A stretch of DNA of 15,303 bases, taken from the NCBI GenBank assembly GCA_030036915.1, contig JASHSC010000219.1, positions 1 through 15,303 of the forward strand, given 5' to 3'. This stretch comes from Terriglobia bacterium. Lineage in GTDB: Bacteria > Acidobacteriota > Terriglobia > UBA7540. Numbering within the stretch: the first letter of the stretch is position 1; every line of letters starts with the position of its first letter. Of this stretch, positions 1 to 7,652 are shown piece after piece. Made by a program: the position numbers and the translations under genes. The notes below the pieces were generated by a model. The model saw nothing but the letters and a program-made list of their open reading frames with translations. It did not search any database and had not been told where the DNA came from.

Positions 1-788
1 ATGTGTACGCCATGGGCGGCCGGCCGATTTCCGCACTCTCCATCGTTGGCTTCCCGAATTCCGGAAGGGACGTCGGAATTCTCGAGGGAATCTTGCGTGG
101 GGGCCAAGCCAAGATGCAGGAAGCCGGCTGCACCGTTCTGGGTGGCCACTCGCTGGGCGATGACGAGATCAAATTCGGATATGCGGTGACGGGCCTCATC
201 AACCCGAAGCGCATACTCAAGAACGTGGGCGCGCGACCCGGCGACAGGCTGATTCTTACCAAACCCCTGGGAACCGGAGTGATCGCGACGGCCCTGAAGA
301 AGGAAGCCGCGCCGAAAGATTCGGTGGACGCGGCAATCCGCTCCATGTGTACTCTCAATCACACAGCCATGGAGGCCGCCCTGCCGTTTGAATTGCACGC
401 CGTCACCGACGTTACGGGCTTTTCCCTCCTGGGTCACGCTCGGGAAATGGCCGTTGGAAGCAAGGTGAGTTTCCTCATCGACACAATCGACATCCAATAT
501 CTGCCGGGCGCTCTCGAGTTGGCTCGGAAGGGCTATCTTCCTGGAGGCACGAAACGCAACCGGGATTTCATTGGCGGCTGCGTGGAGTTTTCCGCGAGCG
601 TTTCGGACGACGTCAAGAATCTGTTCTTCGATCCGCAAACCTCTGGTGGGCTCCTGATTTCTGTGGCGGCAAAAGACGCTGCCCGCCTTCAGGAATCGCT
701 GCGTGGCAAGGGACTAAGCGCCCAGAAAGTGGGGGAAGTCATCGAGAAGACTCACCCCTTGATTCAGGTTCGAGATCACAAAGATTGA
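1..788 (+). CDS. selD: Selenide, water dikinase (selenophosphate synthase), 5'-truncated
   Basis: SelD makes selenophosphate from selenide and ATP; this is the selenium donor for selenocysteine and 2-selenouridine. The frame is open at the left window edge. The first complete codon (GTG at 3) is an internal Val of the family's 'VYAMGG' segment, not a start. About 85 N-terminal residues, including the catalytic Cys/Sec and Lys, lie outside the window. Counted from position 3, family motifs visible are HSLGDDE (about residues 49-55), TDVTGFSLLGH (about 135-144) and FFDPQTSGGLL (about 209-218), all typical of the AIRS/PurM-like fold of SelD. The C-terminus looks complete and ends in TGA. The gene implies selenium use in this organism, but no selA, selB, selU or tRNA-Sec is visible here. 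Whether residue 17 is Cys or Sec cannot be seen. Confidence 0.96.
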   Translation, partial: VYAMGGRPISALSIVGFPNSGRDVGILEGILRGGQAKMQEAGCTVLGGHSLGDDEIKFGYAVTGLINPKRILKNVGARPGDRLILTKPLGTGVIATALKKEAAPKDSVDAAIRSMCTLNHTAMEAALPFELHAVTDVTGFSLLGHAREMAVGSKVSFLIDTIDIQYLPGALELARKGYLPGGTKRNRDFIGGCVEFSASVSDDVKNLFFDPQTSGGLLISVAAKDAARLQESLRGKGLSAQKVGEVIEKTHPLIQVRDHKD

Positions 789-828
789 AGGGAGAATTCC
801 TCTATACCTGCGTTGCGCCGTTTGCTTC

Positions 829-1482
829 ATGCAGGTTAAGATTGCCAAAATGAAGAGGCAAATTCCGACGCAACTCGTGGTGGGTTTGGGGATTTTCGTG
901 ATCGGCAGCGGAATCATCGGAGGCGAGTATCTCATGGTCAAATGGTATCCTGGTCATGTCGCTGCCGTGACTAGTGAAACGCTGAGGCTCATTCCTTATA
1001 AGAATGACGGGATGGGAATTGACATGCAGGTGGCAGCAGGCATCGACAAAAAGGTGGAAATCTCTCCGGGAGAGGTGCGAATTTACTCGCCGAGGCTTTT
1101 CAGCACTGACCCCTCAATTGCCATTACATCGCAGCCGAATCCCGATCAAAGCGCTGAATTCACACCTCAGATTCTGGCTGTTTGGGAGACCGATGGCACT
1201 CTCCACCACCTTCCTCGCTATCAGTTTGAACACACCCGGATCAGCGATCGCGATGCAGTCCTGATCTGGCAGTCGGTTGATCGTCATATGATGCTGACGA
1301 CGAGGATCATATCTCCGGACAGGATCATCGAGGCCAAATGCACGGCCGGCGGCGGGGACGAAGACCTCTACATGCAGGCTTGTGACGAAAGCGTAAGAAC
1401 AATCAAGGTGGCGGGGCCGCCCTCGCCGCCGCCTGCGGGAACGGATGACGCCGCTTCCCCGCCGATAACCCTTAAGCCCTAG
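829..1482 (+). CDS. Membrane-anchored protein of unknown function
   Basis: I do not recognise this 217-residue protein. It has a short basic N-terminus, one hydrophobic segment at about residues 16-35, and then about 180 soluble residues with no further membrane span. This predicts a single N-terminal anchor with the bulk in the periplasm. The soluble part is mixed alpha/beta in appearance. It contains two Cys near the C-terminal end (in KCTAGG and QACDES), which could form a disulphide, and ends in a Pro-rich, probably unstructured tail (about residues 195-217). The ATG at 829 has no convincing Shine-Dalgarno sequence; an in-frame ATG at 850 is an alternative and keeps the anchor. It follows selD by 40 bp on the same strand and could be cotranscribed, but nothing suggests a selenium role. 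Confidence 0.7.
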   Translation: MQVKIAKMKRQIPTQLVVGLGIFVIGSGIIGGEYLMVKWYPGHVAAVTSETLRLIPYKNDGMGIDMQVAAGIDKKVEISPGEVRIYSPRLFSTDPSIAITSQPNPDQSAEFTPQILAVWETDGTLHHLPRYQFEHTRISDRDAVLIWQSVDRHMMLTTRIISPDRIIEAKCTAGGGDEDLYMQACDESVRTIKVAGPPSPPPAGTDDAASPPITLKP

Positions 1483-1540
1483 CACTTTTTTGTTGAACTG
1501 GATTTTCCTGAGCAGGCGAATCGATTGAGCTCATGGAGGG

Positions 1541-2776
1541 TTGGTGAGTCGAGCCGGACGAAAATGGGAAATCGTGGCTGGTGATATTTCCACGCCCATG
1601 GGTTTTCGCGCGGCGGCGGTGGCCTCCGCGATCAAGAAGACGCCGGGAGTTTTGGATTTGGCGTTGATTTTTTCCGATTCGCCCGCCACCCAGGCTGCCG
1701 GGGTTTTCACCACCAATCGAGCTGCCGCGGCGCCGGTGTTGCTCTCACGCCGCAATCTGGCGGAGAGCCGTGGACGCTGCCGCGCCATTGTGGCGAATTC
1801 CGGAAACGCCAACGCCTGCACAGGGAAAGAGGGGACGCACACGGCGGAGGAAACCGCGCGGGTGGCAGCCGAACTTCTCGAGATTGAACCCTCACAGGTT
1901 CTGGTGGCATCGACAGGAGTCATCGGAGTTCCGCTTAACGCCGAACGGATTCTCTCGCAACTTCCGCATTTGAAAGAAGCCCTCTCCAAGGAGAAGGCTG
2001 GTCCGGTTGCGCAGGCTATCCTGACCACGGATACCATCAGCAAGACATGCGTTGTGCGGTCAGTGGCAAGGGGCAAACCCGTGCACATTGCCGGTATTGC
2101 CAAAGGCTCGGGGATGATTCATCCGCACATGGCCACCATGCTTTCCTTCATCACCACCGATGCGGGCATGGGCGAGCGGATGTTGCACAACCTGCTGCTT
2201 GCTGCGGTGGAGGATTCTTTCAATCGCATCACCGTGGATGGCGACACTTCCACCAACGATTCCGTAATCGCGCTGGCAAGCGGCATGGCGGAAACTACCG
2301 TCGTCCCCGGAAACGAGAGCCGCGCCTGGTTTGCGGAGGGATTGGCGCTGGTTTGCCAGACGCTCGCCAAAATGATCGCGCGTGATGGCGAGGGGGCGAC
2401 CCGGCTGGTCAATGTGGAAGTGATGGGCGCACGGTCACCGCTGGATGCCGAACGTGCGGCGCGCGCCATTGCCAATTCACCGCTGGTAAAAACGGCTTTG
2501 GCGGGCGCCGACCCCAATTGGGGCCGCATCGTCTGCGCCGCCGGCTATTCGGGCGCCAAGTTCGATCCCACGCGGATTGACGTGAGCGTGAACAACCTGG
2601 CGCTTGTCCGCAAAGGCGTTGCCGCCGGCTTCGATGAGGCTGCCGCACATCGTGAACTTGACCAGAAGGAAGTGCTGCTGCGAGTGGACCTTCACGCCGG
2701 AACAAGCACTGCACACGTGTGGACTTGCGATTTTACCCGCGCCTACATTGACATCAACGCATCGTACCGGAGCTGA
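1541..2776 (+). CDS. argJ: Bifunctional glutamate N-acetyltransferase / ornithine acetyltransferase ArgJ
   Basis: ArgJ transfers acetyl from N-acetylornithine to glutamate, recycling the acetyl group in arginine biosynthesis; many family members also use acetyl-CoA. It is a cytoplasmic Ntn-type enzyme that cleaves itself at an Ala-Thr bond. Here the site is the MATML motif, with Thr199 (codon at 2135, counted from 1541) as the predicted nucleophile of the beta chain. Other family segments are PMGFRAAAVASAIK near the N-terminus, ANSGNANACTG, VDGDTSTNDS, GADPNWGRI and the terminal INASYRS. Length is normal. GGAGGG at 1535-1540 abuts a TTG at 1541 and lies 3 bases before a GTG at 1544; a GTG at 1574 is also in frame, so the exact start is unsure. 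The usual 'MIxPNMATML' reads MIHPHMATML here, an odd substitution close to the cleavage site. No other arg genes are in the window. Confidence 0.96.
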   Translation: MVSRAGRKWEIVAGDISTPMGFRAAAVASAIKKTPGVLDLALIFSDSPATQAAGVFTTNRAAAAPVLLSRRNLAESRGRCRAIVANSGNANACTGKEGTHTAEETARVAAELLEIEPSQVLVASTGVIGVPLNAERILSQLPHLKEALSKEKAGPVAQAILTTDTISKTCVVRSVARGKPVHIAGIAKGSGMIHPHMATMLSFITTDAGMGERMLHNLLLAAVEDSFNRITVDGDTSTNDSVIALASGMAETTVVPGNESRAWFAEGLALVCQTLAKMIARDGEGATRLVNVEVMGARSPLDAERAARAIANSPLVKTALAGADPNWGRIVCAAGYSGAKFDPTRIDVSVNNLALVRKGVAAGFDEAAAHRELDQKEVLLRVDLHAGTSTAHVWTCDFTRAYIDINASYRS

Positions 2777-2800
2777 GGGTTGGGACCTCTGGCCTGGAGG

Positions 2801-3688
2801 CTATATCCCTTGCCTTTTGCCGTCAATGAACGGCCGCAGGAAGTTTGCGGAGGCGCGGATTTCCTCAATGCCGCTCAGTCCATCCTCGATGGATACCCAG
2901 CCATTGAAACCCGCTCCCCGCAGCATTCGGAAGATTTTCGGGTAGTCATTCATTCCTTTGCCGACTTCGCCGTGGGTCAGAATGGCGGCGTATCCAACGG
3001 CATCCTCAACGGCCCGCAATTCCTCAATCGTGTGTCCGGGCTTCAGATGCCGGTCGCTTGCGTGCATGGTCACAACGCGATGCTTGACCTTCTCCAGGAG
3101 ATTGAGAGGGTCTTCACCGGCGAGAATGGCATTGGAGGGATCGAATTGCACGCCGAACCAGGGTGAATCGATCCGGCTTACGATTTCGAGGAAGATCTCC
3201 TGCTTCTGCGCGAATTCGGGATAAGTCCAGAAGTTGTCCTTGTAGTGGTTTTCCATCGCCAGCACAACGCCTTTTGTGGCGCTGTACTCCAATGACTCCT
3301 GGATACACTCCACGACCCAGCGCACACCCTGATCGCGTGGAATACCCGGACGGCGCTGGCCCGAGAGCACGCGGCAGAACTTGCCTCCCAGGCGCGCGGT
3401 GATGTCGACCATACGCTTCTGGTGGTCCACTTCCTTCCGCCGATCCGCGGCATTTGGCTTGGTAAAGTCCGAAGAACAGCAAAGCATGGGTATTTCGAAC
3501 TTGTGGCGCGCGTGTGCCTCACGAACCTTCTCGAGGTATGCCTCGTCATGGCTCGTGAGTGTTCCGTCGTAAAGCTCCAGCCCATCAACGGGCAGGTCCG
3601 CGGCCATGTCGATCCACTGGAACAAGGTCATGGTGCGGTCCCGCACCAGTTCGTCCATGTAGCATTTTGGAAAGGCTGCAAGTTTCAT
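2801..3688 (-). CDS. Sugar phosphate isomerase/epimerase, xylose-isomerase-like TIM barrel (cytoplasmic)
   Basis: This 295-residue protein belongs to the AP-endonuclease-2/xylose-isomerase-like TIM-barrel superfamily, which includes sugar isomerases, epimerases and related metal enzymes. Likely metal ligands are Glu146 (AMENHY), Asp183 (VQFDPSN), His209 (TMHASDRH) and Glu268 (VSIEDG), in the order and spacing of the family. No signal peptide is seen. The frame stays open far upstream, but the start is placed at ATG 3688 because family similarity begins at MKLAAFPK and AGGGA lies about 10 bases ahead of it. It starts 14 bases after the stop of the upstream SDR gene, so it is the last gene of the reverse cluster. 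The substrate is unknown; the context suggests a sugar or sugar acid. It converges on argJ with only 24 bp between the stops. Confidence 0.88.
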   Translation of the reverse strand: MKLAAFPKCYMDELVRDRTMTLFQWIDMAADLPVDGLELYDGTLTSHDEAYLEKVREAHARHKFEIPMLCCSSDFTKPNAADRRKEVDHQKRMVDITARLGGKFCRVLSGQRRPGIPRDQGVRWVVECIQESLEYSATKGVVLAMENHYKDNFWTYPEFAQKQEIFLEIVSRIDSPWFGVQFDPSNAILAGEDPLNLLEKVKHRVVTMHASDRHLKPGHTIEELRAVEDAVGYAAILTHGEVGKGMNDYPKIFRMLRGAGFNGWVSIEDGLSGIEEIRASANFLRPFIDGKRQGI

Positions 3689-3702
3689 AATGGGATGGTC
3701 CC

Positions 3703-4509
3703 TTAAATGGGCAAGTCGGACGGCGCACCGAAAGGCAGTTGCTCGTAGTCGAGAACGGAGCCGGAGATCAGTTCGTTGGTGGCGTAGAACAACACCGCGT
3801 TGGCGATATCGTCGGGCAGCAGCAGGCGGCCGAACGGCCGGGTTTTGACCGCCGCCTCCAGCCAATTCTCGCCTTTCCCCTCCAGCACTGAAACCAGGTG
3901 GCGCTCCCCTTCGGTCAACACCCAGCCGGGGTTGATCTGGTTCACGCGAATCCGGTATTGGGTCAGATAATTCGCCAGATTTTTGGTGAACGTCATTAGC
4001 GCGGCCTTGGAGGACGAATAGGCCAGCAGGCGTTTCAGCCCGCAGTAGGCGTTGACGGAGCCAATGTTGACGATGCAACCGCTTTGGCGCTCCCTCATGT
4101 GGCGCACCGCTTCCTGGCAGAGCAGGAACGGTGCGCGAAGATTGACGTCGAGAATCTCATCCCACAACTCGGTGGATGTGTCCTCAATCGTTCCCCGGTG
4201 GACGACGCCGGCGTTGTTGACCAGGACATCGACTCGGCCGAAGCGCGAGAGGGCATTGCGTACGATGCTGCGGCAGTGCGATTCATCCCGCAAGTCACCG
4301 GTCACCAGTGAAGCCTGGCTTCCAGCGGCCTCGATGGCCTGCACGATCTTTTCGCCGCCGGCGCGCTGGCTTTCACGTCCTTGCACAAGCACGCGCGCGC
4401 CCGCCTGGGCGAGTTTGATCGCAACTCCGCCACCGATTCCCTGCGTCGACCCGGTGACCACCGCCACCTGCCCCGCGAGCGGCCGTTTTTCCGAATTTGC
4501 CTCGCCCAT
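3703..4509 (-). CDS. SDR-family NAD(P)-dependent oxidoreductase
   Basis: This is a classical short-chain dehydrogenase/reductase of 268 residues. Visible motifs are the cofactor-binding TGSTQGIG (19-26), NNAG (98-101), the catalytic Ser151 with Tyr164-x-x-x-Lys168 (YSSSK), and a PG motif after beta-6 (INPGWV). The C-terminal loop (LVSVLEGKGENWLE) resembles that of sugar or polyol dehydrogenases. I chose ATG 4509 because AGGA sits 5 bases ahead of it and the cofactor fold begins soon after. A GTG at 4548, three bases after the stop of the upstream dehydrogenase gene, is also in frame and would add 13 residues. It lies third in the reverse cluster, between the zinc dehydrogenase and the TIM-barrel isomerase. 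It probably oxidises or reduces a carbohydrate intermediate of that pathway; the substrate cannot be read from sequence. Confidence 0.9.
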   Translation of the reverse strand: MGEANSEKRPLAGQVAVVTGSTQGIGGGVAIKLAQAGARVLVQGRESQRAGGEKIVQAIEAAGSQASLVTGDLRDESHCRSIVRNALSRFGRVDVLVNNAGVVHRGTIEDTSTELWDEILDVNLRAPFLLCQEAVRHMRERQSGCIVNIGSVNAYCGLKRLLAYSSSKAALMTFTKNLANYLTQYRIRVNQINPGWVLTEGERHLVSVLEGKGENWLEAAVKTRPFGRLLLPDDIANAVLFYATNELISGSVLDYEQLPFGAPSDLPI

Positions 4510-4551
4510 AATTCCTATCCGCATCCCGCCGGCTGCGTGGTAGCCCACAAT

Positions 4552-5622
4552 CTAACCCTGACTCGAGGAGACGGGCTTCAACACGGCTTTGACGATTTCT
4601 CCGGAAGCCATTTCCTCAAAGCAAACGCGCCAGTTGGGATAAGCTTCCACGCGACCCACGATGCGCAGCGGATCAAGCTTTCCGGACGCCAGCAGCGCCA
4701 GGACTCTTTCCCACATGGGATAGTTGTGGCTGAAGCTGCCCTGCAAGCGGATCGCTTTTTGCACGAGCGGATCGAGGGAAAAGTTCAGTGGTTGCGGTCC
4801 CCAGCCGACTTTGGTAATTTGCCCGCCCGGCCGCACCACGGCCATCGCCGTGCGCAGCGCAGCGGAAGCGCCCGCGGCGTCAATGACCACGTTTACGCCC
4901 AAGCCGTCTCCAACCGAGCGCACCGCTTCGAGAATGGCGTCTTCGCCCTCCGTGATGATCCGGTCCACACCCAGCGACTGCGCCACTTTCATGCGCGGAG
5001 CGTCCTGCTTCAGCCCTGCCACCCCCACCCAGCTTGCCCCCGCAATCTTGGCGAGCTCCATGCACAGCAATCCGATAGGGCCGGGGCCGAGAATCAGAAC
5101 CGAATCGCCGGGATGGATTGCACTGCGAACGCACGTGGCGTTGTAAGCCACGCAGCAAGGCTCGGTCAGGGCGGCTTTTTCGAAAGGAACGGAGCCAGGG
5201 AGCCGGTGCAGGCAGCGCGCAGGTACTCGCACAAAGTCCGCCATGGCGCCGTTCATGGCATGGCCGAAACCGCGCCGCCGGGGGCAAAGGTTATATTCGC
5301 CCGAACGGCAATACGCGCACTCGCCGCAGATATACGCGGCGGTCTCCGAAACAACGCGGTCGCCCTCGCGAAACGCCTTCACCCTCTTCCCGGCTGCGCC
5401 CACCACGCCGGTGAACTCGTGCCCCAGGATCACAGGGATGTTTACGGGCCAGCTCTGCGTGTTATGAAACTGGTGAACTTCGCTTCCACAAACGCCCACG
5501 GCGCCTGTGGCCAGCAGGACTTCGTCGTCGTCGGGATCGCCGGGCCGCGGCACCTCGCGCAGCTCCACCGCGTATTTCTCCAAGGCGTAATGGACGATCG
5601 CCGCCATCAATTGAGTGGACAT
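4552..5622 (-). CDS. Zinc-dependent alcohol/polyol dehydrogenase (MDR family)
   Basis: This is a 356-residue medium-chain dehydrogenase of the sorbitol/threonine dehydrogenase-like type. Catalytic zinc ligands are visible as Cys45 (GVCGSE), His68-Glu69 (GHEFTG) and probably Glu154 (LTEP). The structural zinc site is complete, with Cys99, Cys102, Cys105 and Cys113. The nucleotide-binding loop is GPGPIG (179-184), followed by the Rossmann helix. Such enzymes oxidise a secondary alcohol of a sugar, polyol or sugar acid with NAD(P)+. The start at ATG 5622 has AAAGGG about 6 bases ahead. It lies 75 bp after the HPS-like gene and directly before the SDR gene, so the two oxidoreductases are likely cotranscribed. 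The pairing of two dehydrogenases with an isomerase and an aldolase-type enzyme suggests stepwise breakdown of an uncommon carbohydrate. Confidence 0.92.
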   Translation of the reverse strand: MSTQLMAAIVHYALEKYAVELREVPRPGDPDDDEVLLATGAVGVCGSEVHQFHNTQSWPVNIPVILGHEFTGVVGAAGKRVKAFREGDRVVSETAAYICGECAYCRSGEYNLCPRRRGFGHAMNGAMADFVRVPARCLHRLPGSVPFEKAALTEPCCVAYNATCVRSAIHPGDSVLILGPGPIGLLCMELAKIAGASWVGVAGLKQDAPRMKVAQSLGVDRIITEGEDAILEAVRSVGDGLGVNVVIDAAGASAALRTAMAVVRPGGQITKVGWGPQPLNFSLDPLVQKAIRLQGSFSHNYPMWERVLALLASGKLDPLRIVGRVEAYPNWRVCFEEMASGEIVKAVLKPVSSSQG

Positions 5623-5697
5623 GGGTAACCCTTTGCTGAAGAGCTTTGATGCTCTAAGAATTGAGATCTATAATTTGCCGGGGCCACGAAATCCATT

Positions 5698-6402
5698 CTA
5701 TGGTGTCTGCAATTTCGTGATGATCTCCCGAAGCAACCCTTCCAAATCGTGCGAGGGCGATTTGAAGGCGTCGGCATCAACCGTCAACGGCGCGCCGAGC
5801 ACCAGATGATGGACTCCGAATTTGGGTAGTCGCATCACCTGTTCGACGGAGAGCCCCCCCACCGCCTGGACGGGAATGGTGACGGCTTTGACGACCGCCA
5901 CCAATTCATCGAGCGGGTTGGGTGGAACGCCACCGTGCGCGGCGATGACCTTTGGATCGCGGCGCTCGTCATAGCCCACATGGTGCACGATGAAATCGAC
6001 GCCTAGATCCTGCATTAAACGCGAGGCCGCGGGCTTGTCCTCGCAACCCAGGTCGTCGCCCATGACCTTGACGCCATAGTCTCGCCCGGCCTGGACCACC
6101 ACCTTGATGGTCGCCGGATGCGCCCGCGCCATCACCACCACATGTGTCGCTCCCGCCTTCGCCATCATCTCCGCTTCCAGGTACCCGCCGTCCATGGTTT
6201 TCAGGTCCGCCACGACTGGATAATTCGGGAACTCGCGCCGAAGTGCTTTCACGGCGTGCAGCCCTTCGCCCAAAATGAGCGGCGTGCCCGCTTCCAGCCA
6301 ATCCACGCCAGCGCGCACCGCTTTGTGCGCGTGGTCCAGAGCTTCTTCGATGGTGGTCAGGTCGAGCGAAATCTGTACGATGGGACGTGGCGCAGTTGTC
6401 AA
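5698..6402 (-). CDS. 3-hexulose-6-phosphate synthase / 3-keto-L-gulonate-6-phosphate decarboxylase family protein
   Basis: This 234-residue beta/alpha barrel belongs to the OMP-decarboxylase suprafamily branch that holds HPS (formaldehyde + ribulose-5-phosphate to hexulose-6-phosphate) and KGPDC (UlaD/SgbH). It shows Asp14, the EAGTPLI strand (37-43) and the signature D66-L-K68-T-M-D71 that supplies the Mg and phosphate-side acid/base residues. After beta-6 it reads HHVGYDER (about 140-147). This is closer to HPS (H-x-G-x-D) than to KGPDC, where a His and an Arg sit nearby. No partner 6-phospho-3-hexuloisomerase gene is present, so a formaldehyde pathway is not supported; a decarboxylase or aldolase on a sugar-acid phosphate is an alternative. 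The only start in frame after the upstream stop is TTG at 6402, with GGA 7 or so bases ahead. It is the first gene of the reverse cluster. Confidence 0.85.
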   Translation of the reverse strand: MTTAPRPIVQISLDLTTIEEALDHAHKAVRAGVDWLEAGTPLILGEGLHAVKALRREFPNYPVVADLKTMDGGYLEAEMMAKAGATHVVVMARAHPATIKVVVQAGRDYGVKVMGDDLGCEDKPAASRLMQDLGVDFIVHHVGYDERRDPKVIAAHGGVPPNPLDELVAVVKAVTIPVQAVGGLSVEQVMRLPKFGVHHLVLGAPLTVDADAFKSPSHDLEGLLREIITKLQTP

Positions 6403-6444
6403 GTCGTTTTCCGCATATCACGAGGTGGAATTCAATGAAGGGAT

Positions 6445-6473
6445 ACGTTAACGCACTTTGCCGAATATCTCAA
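6445..6473 (-). promoter_or_regulatory. Candidate promoter of the reverse carbohydrate cluster
   Basis: Reading in reverse, TTGAGA (6473-6468) is followed after 17 bases by TAACGT (6450-6445). The -35 matches consensus at 5 of 6 positions but the -10 at only 3 of 6. The 8-bp palindrome CGTTAACG (6446-6453) overlaps this -10 and could be an operator half. The start of the HPS-like gene is about 40 bases downstream. This is a weak call from sequence alone. Confidence 0.25.
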
Positions 6474-6558
6474 CTCCCTCGCATCGCGTTCTCTCAAATC
6501 CCCAGCGGTCTTAACTTGATCTGCGAAGCTGCCGCCAACAGCGGCGGCGACAATGCAG

Positions 6559-6586
6559 TTGTCAGGGGGCAGGGCGATTTTGTAAG
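6559..6586 (+). promoter_or_regulatory. Candidate promoter of the exported sugar isomerase gene
   Basis: TTGTCA (6559-6564, 5 of 6 to consensus) is followed after 16 bases by TGTAAG (6581-6586, 4 of 6). Transcription would begin near 6593 and leave a leader of about 75 bases before the ATG at 6670. A GC-rich inverted repeat (GCCGCC/GGCGGC, about 6530-6550) lies just upstream. The rest of the 267-bp divergent intergenic region shows no gene that I can support. Confidence 0.3.
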
Positions 6587-6669
6587 CTTGCGACGCCCGC
6601 AGCATACGCTTCAAGCCGCTGGTTCGATGCAGCTCAGAGGCGCGGTGTTCTGCAAAGGAGGCATTCTCC

Positions 6670-7587
6670 ATGGATCGAAGAGCCTTTTACAAAACTCTTG
6701 CCGGAGCAACTCTGGGTACGGCCGCAACCTCAGTTAAGCCTGCCCTCGGCACGCCACGAGGTTTTCCAGCCACAGATCCTTCCGATGAGGGCATTGCGGA
6801 AACTCCCTACAAGATCTCCATAATGCTTTGGACGGTGTTCAACAAGCTGCCCTTCGAGGAGCGACTGGAAAAAGTGGCCGAGGCCGGTTATCACGCCGTG
6901 GAACTGACCGGCGAGAGCGCAATTTGGACCGACGAGGAATTTCGCAAATACAACAAGAAGCGAGAAGAGTTGGGCATCGTATTTGATACCTGCGCGGGAT
7001 TGCGCCACGGCGCCGGCGACCCAAGCGTCCGTGATGCGTTCCTCGATGAGATTCGAGCACAACTTCGCATGATGGAGAAGCTTGAATGCCCGTCCTTGAT
7101 CGTAATGTCGGGCAATGTTGTCCCAGGGCTTTCGCCCCAGGTGCAGCACGATAGTTGCGTGGAGGGATTAAAAAGAGCAGCCGAACTGGTGGAAGGGAAG
7201 GGCATAAGATTGCTGCTCGAAAACATTGACCTCGAGGAAAATCCGCATTATTACCTCTGGTCCGTGCCGGAGGCCTTCAAGATCATTGAAGAAGTGGATC
7301 ACCCCCAAGTCAGATTTCTGTACGACTTTTACCACGCGCAGATTTCGGGCGGCAATTTGATTACGCACCTCCAGAAAAATGTCGAGAAAGTGGGATTGAT
7401 TCACATTGCTGACGTTCCTGGTCGCCACGAGCCTGGCACCGGGGAAATCGACTATATCAACATTTACAAAAAACTCGGCGAACTTAACTACAATCACTAC
7501 GTTGCCATGGAATTTCATCCCAGCAGTGATCCTGTCAAAATCCTTGCGCATGCGCGCCTGGAAGCACTTCGCGCCGCGCAGGGATGA
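6670..7587 (+). CDS. Hydroxypyruvate-isomerase-like sugar isomerase with Tat-type leader
   Basis: This 305-residue TIM-barrel protein is of the xylose-isomerase-like superfamily and is closest in motifs to hydroxypyruvate isomerase (Hyi). GRHEPGTGEI (251-260) is a hallmark segment. Likely metal ligands are Glu184 (LLENID), Asp219 (LYDFYHAQ), His245 (IHIADV) and Glu281 (AMEFH). Residues 1-25 carry a twin-arginine pattern (RRAFYK at 3-8) followed by a mildly hydrophobic Ala/Gly/Leu stretch, so export in folded form with its metal is likely; the cleavage site is not clear. The start at ATG 6670 is firm: AAAGGAGG lies at 6654-6661, 8 bases ahead. It is divergent from the carbohydrate cluster and may serve the same substrate outside the cytoplasm. 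Real substrate unknown; hydroxypyruvate is only the nearest named activity. Confidence 0.88.
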   Translation: MDRRAFYKTLAGATLGTAATSVKPALGTPRGFPATDPSDEGIAETPYKISIMLWTVFNKLPFEERLEKVAEAGYHAVELTGESAIWTDEEFRKYNKKREELGIVFDTCAGLRHGAGDPSVRDAFLDEIRAQLRMMEKLECPSLIVMSGNVVPGLSPQVQHDSCVEGLKRAAELVEGKGIRLLLENIDLEENPHYYLWSVPEAFKIIEEVDHPQVRFLYDFYHAQISGGNLITHLQKNVEKVGLIHIADVPGRHEPGTGEIDYINIYKKLGELNYNHYVAMEFHPSSDPVKILAHARLEALRAAQG

Positions 7588-7652
7588 GGACAATCACACT
7601 TCGCGAATTCACACCGTTAATGGGAGAGCGTAATTTGAATGAGGCGTAAATC

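Noticed and set aside
2777..2800. Bidirectional terminator between argJ and the convergent isomerase gene
   Set aside because: Only a 4-bp stem (CCTC/GAGG) is present and no T-run lies on either side.
3689..4078. Upstream extension of the reverse TIM-barrel frame by 130 codons
   Set aside because: The extension overlaps the well-supported SDR gene in another frame and has no family similarity; the real start with family sequence is ATG 3688.
4381..5628. Long forward frame opposite the zinc dehydrogenase and SDR genes
   Set aside because: It is the antisense of two genes with complete catalytic motifs; its composition (many His, Arg, Ala) is typical of GC-rich shadow frames.
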